This document shows, in pieces, positions 7,407 to 12,478 of a DNA stretch of 17,631 bases. This DNA comes from an uncultured Desulfobulbaceae bacterium (GTDB taxonomy: Bacteria; Desulfobacterota; Desulfobulbia; Desulfobulbales; Desulfobulbaceae), in the NCBI GenBank assembly GCA_945787305.1, contig CALZIH010000094.1, positions 1,114 to 18,744 of the forward strand. Direction: 5' to 3'. Position numbers and translations under genes: made by a program. Position 1 is the stretch's first letter; each line of letters starts with the position of its first letter. Below the pieces are notes generated by a model, which worked only from the letters and a program-made list of their open reading frames with translations, had not been told where the DNA came from and did not search any database.

Positions 7407-7844
7407 TTATTTTTTCTTTTTTCCGGATCGGGCGGCAATCGACTTGCGCAGATTTTCAGGTAAACCTCGTTTTTTTCCGGATTTGGAACGCTTTTCCGAC
7501 AAGGCCTTGGCGCAGAGTGGCTGCCGGGCCTTAAATCCATATTTGGCTCTATATTCTTGCAGAGAAAGATCATGGGAGCGCAGGTGTTTTGGGGAAAGCA
7601 TTTTGAACGCTTCGCCGCATTCCAGACAGATAATTTTATTCCGCTGGATTGATTTGGCGGGCTCCAGATCCGGACCGGACTGCTGCTCTCCGATATCCTG
7701 GCCGGATACTTCGGCACTTTGTAGGTCCTTGAGCGTTTTAAAAGTATTGTTGAGCGCCTGGCTAATATCCTCAGTACTCATTTCAGTGGTGTTGATTTGT
7801 GCACTCACAAGATCTGCTGTCATTTCGACCAGTGATTTGCTCAT
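7407..7844 (-). CDS. MucR/Ros-family zinc-finger transcriptional regulator
   Basis: A 145-residue DNA-binding protein of the MucR/Ros family. These are prokaryotic zinc-finger repressors that in alphaproteobacteria control exopolysaccharide, motility and virulence genes. The finger is IICLECGEAFKMLSPKHLRSH, with C73, C76, H87 and H91 as likely zinc ligands (C-x2-C-x10-H-x3-H; Ros itself has x9). It continues DLSLQEYRAKYGF, a family hallmark, and ends in a very basic tail (KSGKKRG ... ARSGKKKK). The N-terminal ~65 residues are acidic and polar, as in other members that oligomerise through this part. ATG 7844 has a strong AAGGAGA nine to ten bases upstream. It appears monocistronic. Targets cannot be read from the window. 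Confidence 0.88.
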   Translation of the reverse strand: MSKSLVEMTADLVSAQINTTEMSTEDISQALNNTFKTLKDLQSAEVSGQDIGEQQSGPDLEPAKSIQRNKIICLECGEAFKMLSPKHLRSHDLSLQEYRAKYGFKARQPLCAKALSEKRSKSGKKRGLPENLRKSIAARSGKKKK

Positions 7845-7916
7845 TTGTCTTTCTCCTTATATTACACAGCCAATCAATATGGCGATGAATGGTATGTCGA
7901 TAGTAAATTTGCAGTA

Positions 7917-7945
7917 AACATAGAATAACAATTGGGTGATTGCAA
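7917..7945 (-). promoter_or_regulatory. Candidate sigma-70-type promoter for the mucR-type gene
   Basis: Read on the minus strand: TTGCAA (plus 7940-7945), a 17-nt spacer, then TATGTT (plus 7917-7922). Each box matches the consensus at 4 of 6 positions. It would give a leader of about 65 nt before ATG 7844. The weak match makes this tentative. Confidence 0.35.
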
Positions 7946-8156
7946 GAGGTTTACAGGTTTGTCTATACTTTTTTTAGTTGCATATGTCTGATGTTCTTCA
8001 AAAACGAAAAATATACCTACAGCTCAGGTGGAAAGGAAATAAAGGGTGAGTTATCTGCTTACGCATCGACTTCTTGGGAGGCGCTAACCTGCCAAAATTA
8101 TTTGTACACTTGCAGCCGGTAACGGATTCTGCCGCAACCTGATCTTTTTATGGGGC

Positions 8157-8185
8157 TTGACAGGGGCTTGCAGCAGAATTATCAT
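8157..8185 (+). promoter_or_regulatory. Strong sigma-70-type promoter upstream of fmdB
   Basis: TTGACA at 8157-8162 is a perfect -35 box. After exactly 17 nt comes TATCAT at 8180-8185, a 5-of-6 match to the -10 consensus. Transcription would start near 8192, leaving a leader of about 64 nt before the fmdB ATG at 8256. It is the best promoter match I found in the window. Confidence 0.7.
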
Positions 8186-8255
8186 TGAACGATATTTCAA
8201 AATGTAAGGGGAAAGATGTTTTATATTTTCTTGTTTTCTTTCATGAGGTTAAGAT

Positions 8256-8495
8256 ATGCCTGTTTATGAGTATGAATGTCCGCAGTGTGAAAAGGTTCTC
8301 GAAGTTCAGCAGAGGATGACCGACGATCCTCTTTCTGCCTGCCCGGATTGTGGGGGGGAGGTAAAGAAACTTATTTCAATGAGTTCTTTCCAGTTGAAAG
8401 GTGGTGGCTGGTATGCCGACGGCTACGGAGCGTCATCGGCAGCAAAAGAATCCAAAACGCCGGCAACGAGTAGCAGTACATCCACTCCGCCTTGA
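8256..8495 (+). CDS. FmdB-family zinc-ribbon protein
   Basis: A 79-residue protein beginning MPVYEYECPQCEKVLEV, the FmdB/CxxC_CXXC_SSSS signature. Two CxxC pairs (C8/C11 and C29/C32, the second in ACPDCGG) should bind one zinc. It continues VKKLIS and FQLKGGGWYADGYG, also typical. The last ~20 residues are a Ser/Thr/Pro/Ala-rich low-complexity tail (TPATSSSTSTPP). The family was named after a putative regulator in the formamidase/amidase cluster of Methylophilus; its general function is unknown. ATG 8256 has GAGG at 8245-8248. It has its own strong promoter and terminator, so it is a single-gene unit, probably well expressed. Confidence 0.9.
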   Translation: MPVYEYECPQCEKVLEVQQRMTDDPLSACPDCGGEVKKLISMSSFQLKGGGWYADGYGASSAAKESKTPATSSSTSTPP

Positions 8496-8554
8496 GTTGC
8501 CCCGCAGCATCTGCAGCATAACAGCCGTATTCCCATCCTTGGTCCTGCCTAACT

Positions 8555-8586
8555 ACCGACTGCAACTCTGTGCAGTCGGTTTTTTT
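8555..8586 (+). terminator. Rho-independent terminator of fmdB
   Basis: ACCGACTGCA (8555-8564) pairs perfectly with TGCAGTCGGT (8571-8580) over a 6-nt loop, ACTCTG, followed by six further T residues (8581-8586). This is a textbook terminator for the plus-strand fmdB transcript, about 60 bp after its stop codon. On the minus strand no T-run follows the hairpin, so it would not end queA transcription efficiently even though it starts 1 bp past the queA stop codon. Confidence 0.92.
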
Positions 8587-8587
8587 G

Positions 8588-9685
8588 TCATCTTGTTATG
8601 ATGGCCATTGCATCCCCATAGCTGAAAAAACGGTAACCAAGAGCTATTGCCTCCTCGTAGCTTGCCAGTAGTCGTTTCCTGCCAACCAGGGCCGAAACGA
8701 GAAAGAGAAGCGAGGATTGTGGCAGGTGAAAATTGGTGATCAGGTTATCCACTACCTGAAAACGGAACCCGGGGTAAATAAACAACCCGCACTTCTGATT
8801 GATTGGTTGAACCTGGCCCGAATTGTCAGCAGCGAATTCCAAGGTCCTAACAGTGGTGGTGCCCACGGCCCATATCCGTCTGTTTGCTTCTTTAGCCCTG
8901 TTGATTGAAGCCGCTGTTTCCGGCGACACCTCGGCAAATTCGCTGTGTATTTGGTGTTCTGTTATGTTTTCAGTACGTACCGGAGCAAACGTGCCATAGC
9001 CGACATGAAGGGTAACCTCACAGCTTTCCACACCCAATTGGGATATTTTTTTTAGAACATGGTCGCTGAAATGTAGACCTGCTGTCGGCGCCGCAACTGA
9101 ACCGGTTAAATCGGCATAGCGTGTCTGGTAGCGCCGACAGTCTTGGGGGGTGCTCCCCTTTGGCCTGCGGATATAGGGAGGTAACGGGATCTGACCGTGT
9201 CGTGCAAGCAGATGGTCGAGAGAACTTTCATTACCCGGCCGATAAGAGAAGTCGATCACGACTTTTCCATCTTGGCGAAGCTGGAGAACCTTTGCCTTCA
9301 TATCCTTGCAGAAAATCAATGTTGATCCTGGCTTGGGGCGTTTAGAACTTTTAACCAGTACCAGGGACTCTGCCGTATACCATTCTGAGTCGACAGGGTC
9401 TGGTTTCCCGTTGCCTGGATATTCCAAGAACAACATCTCAACCCTTCCGCCCGTTGTTTTGCGACCGATAAGGCGGGCGGGGAAGACTCGGGTATTGTTG
9501 CGAACCAGAAGATCGCCGGGGCGCAGGTAGTCGAGGATCTTGTCAAACCTGGTATGGGCCAGATCTTTTTTTGCTGTCTCCAAAACCAAAAGACGCGATT
9601 GGTCACGTTGTGCTGCCGGCTGTTGGGCGATGTTCTCTTCAGGCAGCTGATAATCATAGGCTTTGAGCTGGAATTCGTTGTTCAT
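8588..9685 (-). CDS. queA: S-adenosylmethionine:tRNA ribosyltransferase-isomerase (queuosine synthesis)
   Basis: Transfers and isomerises the ribosyl moiety of SAM onto preQ1 in tRNA, giving epoxyqueuosine. From ATG 9685 the protein is 365 residues, close to the usual 340-360. Family motifs are YDYQLPEENIAQQP at the start, LLVRNNTRVFPARLIGRK near 59-76, HVGYGTFAPVR, HQIHSEFAEVS, and the C-terminal TNFHLPQSSLLFLVSA with the GYRFFSYGDAM end. The frame is open to ATG 9721, which would add 12 polar residues (MAINSNRQNTKR). I prefer 9685 by family N-terminus, but neither start has a good Shine-Dalgarno sequence. No other queuosine gene (tgt, queG) is adjacent. It converges on fmdB across the fmdB terminator. 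Confidence 0.94.
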   Translation of the reverse strand: MNNEFQLKAYDYQLPEENIAQQPAAQRDQSRLLVLETAKKDLAHTRFDKILDYLRPGDLLVRNNTRVFPARLIGRKTTGGRVEMLFLEYPGNGKPDPVDSEWYTAESLVLVKSSKRPKPGSTLIFCKDMKAKVLQLRQDGKVVIDFSYRPGNESSLDHLLARHGQIPLPPYIRRPKGSTPQDCRRYQTRYADLTGSVAAPTAGLHFSDHVLKKISQLGVESCEVTLHVGYGTFAPVRTENITEHQIHSEFAEVSPETAASINRAKEANRRIWAVGTTTVRTLEFAADNSGQVQPINQKCGLFIYPGFRFQVVDNLITNFHLPQSSLLFLVSALVGRKRLLASYEEAIALGYRFFSYGDAMAIITR

Positions 9686-9753
9686 TCGTTTCGTATTTTG
9701 TCGGTTGCTGTTGATCGCCATCCGTGATCTTTTTGATTAATATATTGGGCCGA

Positions 9754-9781
9754 TTCATACACGACTCCGCAACAAGGTCAA
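9754..9781 (-). promoter_or_regulatory. Candidate promoter for queA
   Basis: On the minus strand, TTGACC (plus 9776-9781, 5 of 6) is followed after 16 nt by TATGAA (plus 9754-9759, 4 of 6). Transcription would start near 9747, upstream of both possible queA start codons. The position in a divergent spacer between queA and mqnB supports it. Confidence 0.45.
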
Positions 9782-9787
9782 GAGTTA

Positions 9788-9817
9788 TTGCCTCAAGTTG
9801 ATTCAATATGCTATGCT
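9788..9817 (+). promoter_or_regulatory. Weak candidate promoter for the mqnB operon
   Basis: TTGCCT at 9788-9793, an 18-nt spacer and TATGCT at 9812-9817 match the sigma-70 boxes at 4 of 6 positions each. It would give a leader of about 80 nt before mqnB. A promoter is expected in this divergent spacer, but the match is poor. Confidence 0.25.
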
Positions 9818-9902
9818 GGTTGCAACATGAAGTGATCCCGCTGGGCCGAGCACATCTGTAGGCGAAGGGGTTGTTATAGCCAATTTAACAACAGGAAGTT
9901 TT

Positions 9903-10589
9903 TTGATCCTCATCGCTGCAGCAACAGATATGGAAATGCGGGCTTTTACGGCGGCATGTCCTGATATGTCCCCCTTTGAAACGCTGGTGACCGGCGTTGG
10001 CCCAATGGAAACCTCCTTCTCCCTGACCTCCCGTCTTGCCAGCGGTACAGATAATCTGCAGGCAGTGATCCATTTTGGGATAGCCGGAGCGTATCTCTAT
10101 TCCGACGATGGTGGTGCCGGAATACTTGATCTTTGTCTGGCAGAAGAGGAGGTCCTTGGAGACTTGGGTATCTGTCATCAAGATCGGATTGAACCATTTG
10201 TTGCCCCCGAACTCGGCGTTATCGATCATTTTACCTTGGATAAGCAACTGCTGGAACAGGCGACCACGTTGTTTAAACAGCAGGGGGTAGTCTATACAAA
10301 GGGCCGGTTTGTCACCGTCAACAGTGCTTCTGGATCCCGGAAACGAGGAGATATGCTGGTGCGACAGTTTCAGGGGCTTTGTGAAAATATGGAAGGAGCA
10401 GCTGTGGTCCGTGTCTGTGCAGCCTTTAATCTGCCCTGCCTGGAGCTACGTTGTATCAGCAATTTTGTTGAAGACCGAGACCCCAACCGCTGGCGGCTCA
10501 AAGAGGCCTGTTTGCGGGCCGGAAAAACAGCGGCACTTATCGGCCGGTACCTCCATGAACGAAAATTCCCAAGAGCATACAATGAGTAA
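9903..10589 (+). CDS. mqnB: Futalosine hydrolase (menaquinone synthesis, futalosine pathway)
   Basis: Releases the purine base from futalosine or aminodeoxyfutalosine to give dehypoxanthine futalosine, in the cytoplasm. The 228-residue protein has the nucleoside phosphorylase/MTAN-like fold: ILIAAATDMEM at the start, LVTGVGPMET near 28-37, HFGIAGAY near 57-64, the catalytic-region ENMEGAAVVRV at 161-171, and CISNFVEDRDPNRWRLKEA near 184-202, typical of MqnB. The start is TTG at 9903, supported by AGGAAG at 9893-9898 and by the family N-terminus. The gene overlaps mqnD by 8 bp. The menaquinone genes mqnA, mqnC and mqnE are not in the window. Confidence 0.9.
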   Translation: MILIAAATDMEMRAFTAACPDMSPFETLVTGVGPMETSFSLTSRLASGTDNLQAVIHFGIAGAYLYSDDGGAGILDLCLAEEEVLGDLGICHQDRIEPFVAPELGVIDHFTLDKQLLEQATTLFKQQGVVYTKGRFVTVNSASGSRKRGDMLVRQFQGLCENMEGAAVVRVCAAFNLPCLELRCISNFVEDRDPNRWRLKEACLRAGKTAALIGRYLHERKFPRAYNE

Positions 10590-11418
10590 ACAGTTGAGTA
10601 TCGGTTACTCGCCCTGTCCCAATGACACCTATATCTTCTACGCCTTGATGCACGGCCATATCCCTTTGCAGCAGTTGTCATTCAGCGATCCGGTCCTGGC
10701 CGATGTGGAACAACTCAATAGCTGGGCAATGGAGTCACGATTGGACGTGACGAAGCTCTCCTTTCATGCCCTTGGTCACGTATTGAGTGATTATGTCATG
10801 TTGTCGGCAGGTGCGGCCCTAGGTCGTGGCTGCGGTCCGTTGCTGGTGGCAAAAGAAAAAGGATTTGTGCCGGACCGGCGCAGCAAAATTGCCATTCCCG
10901 GTCGATATACAACTGCAGCCCTGCTCCTGGCCTTGTATGCGCCGAAAGTTACGGAAACGGTTGTCCTTCGCTTCGATCGGATCATGGATGCGGTGCAGCA
11001 TGGTGAAGTCGATGGAGGAGTGATAATCCACGAGGGACGTTTTACCTACCAGGGCATGGGGTTGCACTGTAGTCAGGACCTTGGTGCCTGGTGGGAAGGG
11101 GAAACCGGACTCCCCATACCTTTAGGTTGTATCGCTGCTCGTGCGTCTTTGGCAAAACCGCTGTTGAATGAGATTGATGAAGGGATTCGCGCCAGCTTAC
11201 GCTGGATACGGAACCATCCCGATATGGGCAGGGAATATATCCGGATGCATGCCCAGGAACTTGATGAACAGGTGCTCAACGACCACATCGACCTGTATGT
11301 CAATCCTTTCTCCGAACATCTTGGCGACGAGGGAATACAGGCTATCGAAGAACTTCTTCGTCGCGGCCGGGAAGCTGGTGTTTTTTTAGCCCATCATCAA
11401 CTGCAGCGGGTCAACTAG
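10582..11418 (+). CDS. mqnD: 1,4-dihydroxy-6-naphthoate synthase (menaquinone synthesis)
   Basis: Converts cyclic dehypoxanthine futalosine to 1,4-dihydroxy-6-naphthoate, the next menaquinone precursor after the MqnC step. The 278-residue protein has a periplasmic-binding-protein-like fold, with GYSPCPNDTYIFYAL at residues 8-22 (strongly diagnostic), LDVTKLSFHALG at 54-65, IPGRYTTAALLL near 105-116, and GVIIHEGRFTY at 146-156, where H150 corresponds to the proposed catalytic histidine. I choose ATG 10582, which gives MSKQLSIGYSPCPND; an in-frame ATG at 10555 would add nine residues lying within mqnB. It overlaps the mqnB stop by 8 bp, and its TAG shares one base with the GTG of the next gene. 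Confidence 0.95.
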   Translation: MSKQLSIGYSPCPNDTYIFYALMHGHIPLQQLSFSDPVLADVEQLNSWAMESRLDVTKLSFHALGHVLSDYVMLSAGAALGRGCGPLLVAKEKGFVPDRRSKIAIPGRYTTAALLLALYAPKVTETVVLRFDRIMDAVQHGEVDGGVIIHEGRFTYQGMGLHCSQDLGAWWEGETGLPIPLGCIAARASLAKPLLNEIDEGIRASLRWIRNHPDMGREYIRMHAQELDEQVLNDHIDLYVNPFSEHLGDEGIQAIEELLRRGREAGVFLAHHQLQRVN

Positions 11419-12476
11419 TGGCCCTTGGACAATATCGTGAGTACCTGCCGGTAATCGGGATCTGCGGCAGCAGTGGGGCCGGTAAAACCACCCTGATCGA
11501 GGCCCTGATCCCGAAATTCTTTCAGAGTGGGATTCGGTTGGTCGTGGTAAAGCACGGGGCGCATCGAGTGCAGGTTGATACACCCGGTAAGGACAGTGAT
11601 CGCTATTTTCAGACCGGGGCTGACGTAGCCCTCTTTGGAGAGGAACATTTTTTCCGTAGACATGGGGTTGGTGATTTCTTTTCCTTTGTGCAGCAGCTTT
11701 GTGTAAGCTATGACCTGGTGCTGGTTGAGGGCCATGCCAGCACGCCAGTACCGAAACTCTGGTTGCTCGGGGAGGGCCACGTTGAACCACCGGACAATGC
11801 GGATAACGTCCTGCGAGCCATCCGGCCCGCTGACCGTCAGGTTGAGGTGGTTTTTGATTGGATGACGGACTGGCTCAAGCAGCAATGGCTGCGTGTACCC
11901 CTCTATGGTTGTCTACTGTTCGGTGGAAAGAGCAGGCGTATGGGGCGACCAAAACATTTGATTGAGCAGGACGGGGCAACCTGGATTGAGCGGGCTGTGT
12001 TGAAGCTTGAAGCCCATGTGCAGCAGGTGGTGCTTTCGGGGAGCGGTGAGATCCCGAATTCCCTGTCCCACCTGCCCTGTGTATCTGATGTACCCGGTCT
12101 GGCCGGCCCCCTGGCCGGTCTGGTTTCCGTCCTGCGATGGCAGCCCATGGTTTCGTGGATAATGGTGGCCTGTGATCAGCCCGATATTAATCCGCAGGCT
12201 TTTTCATGGCTCAAAGCACAACGTGCTCCGGGTGTGCGAGCTGTTTTGCCTGATTTGCAAGGAGACGGGCGTCTTGAACCATTGCTGGCCTGGTACGATT
12301 TCCGCTGCAGCCGGCCTGTGGAGGAGCTGGCGGCACAGGGTTTGCTTCGTCTCAGTCGCCTGGCTGGGCAGCCGGGGGTGATAACGCCACAGCCTCCTGC
12401 CTCCCTGTCGGACTCCTGGCGTAATATCAACACTCCTGCCGAATTGGCGCAGAACGAACCCTTTTCATCAAGCTGA
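11418..12476 (+). CDS. mobBA: MobB-MobA fusion (molybdenum cofactor guanylyltransferase)
   Basis: One 352-residue chain joins the two proteins that finish bis-MGD cofactor. The MobB-like GTPase is at about 1-155: Walker A GSSGAGKTT at 17-25, LVVVKHGAHRVQVDTPGKDS, and DLVLVEGHASTPVPKL near 99-113. The MobA-like guanylyltransferase is at about 161-350: CLLFGGKSRRMGRPKHL (165-181), where the usual LAGG is LFGG; DVPGLAGPLAGL; ACDQPD near 251-256; and NINTPAEL near the end. MobA links GMP to Mo-molybdopterin for formate dehydrogenases, nitrate reductases and related enzymes. The start is GTG 11418, overlapping the mqnD stop by one base. The next gene begins 2 bp after the stop, so the gene sits inside an operon. 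Confidence 0.92.
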   Translation: MALGQYREYLPVIGICGSSGAGKTTLIEALIPKFFQSGIRLVVVKHGAHRVQVDTPGKDSDRYFQTGADVALFGEEHFFRRHGVGDFFSFVQQLCVSYDLVLVEGHASTPVPKLWLLGEGHVEPPDNADNVLRAIRPADRQVEVVFDWMTDWLKQQWLRVPLYGCLLFGGKSRRMGRPKHLIEQDGATWIERAVLKLEAHVQQVVLSGSGEIPNSLSHLPCVSDVPGLAGPLAGLVSVLRWQPMVSWIMVACDQPDINPQAFSWLKAQRAPGVRAVLPDLQGDGRLEPLLAWYDFRCSRPVEELAAQGLLRLSRLAGQPGVITPQPPASLSDSWRNINTPAELAQNEPFSSS

Positions 12477-12478
12477 AT

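Larger units (their letters stand above)
7845..8255. other. 411-bp divergent spacer between the mucR-type gene and fmdB
   Basis: No supportable gene lies here. A 60-codon frame at 7940-8122 starts with TTG, lacks a ribosome binding site and has no recognisable protein features. The spacer is AT-rich at both ends. It holds the mucR ribosome binding site (minus-strand AAGGAGA at about 7850-7856), a candidate mucR promoter (7917-7945) and a near-consensus promoter for fmdB (8157-8185). The middle (about 7990-8150) shows nothing I can name. A site for MucR autoregulation would be expected here, but I cannot identify one. Confidence 0.5.

Noticed and set aside
7195..7917. 240-codon plus-strand frame across murI and the mucR-type gene
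   Set aside because: Both underlying minus-strand genes are clearly recognisable, and the translated frame has no recognisable domain or ribosome binding site.
7940..8122. 60-codon frame in the mucR-fmdB spacer
   Set aside because: TTG start with no Shine-Dalgarno sequence, no recognisable features, and its start overlaps a candidate promoter on the other strand.
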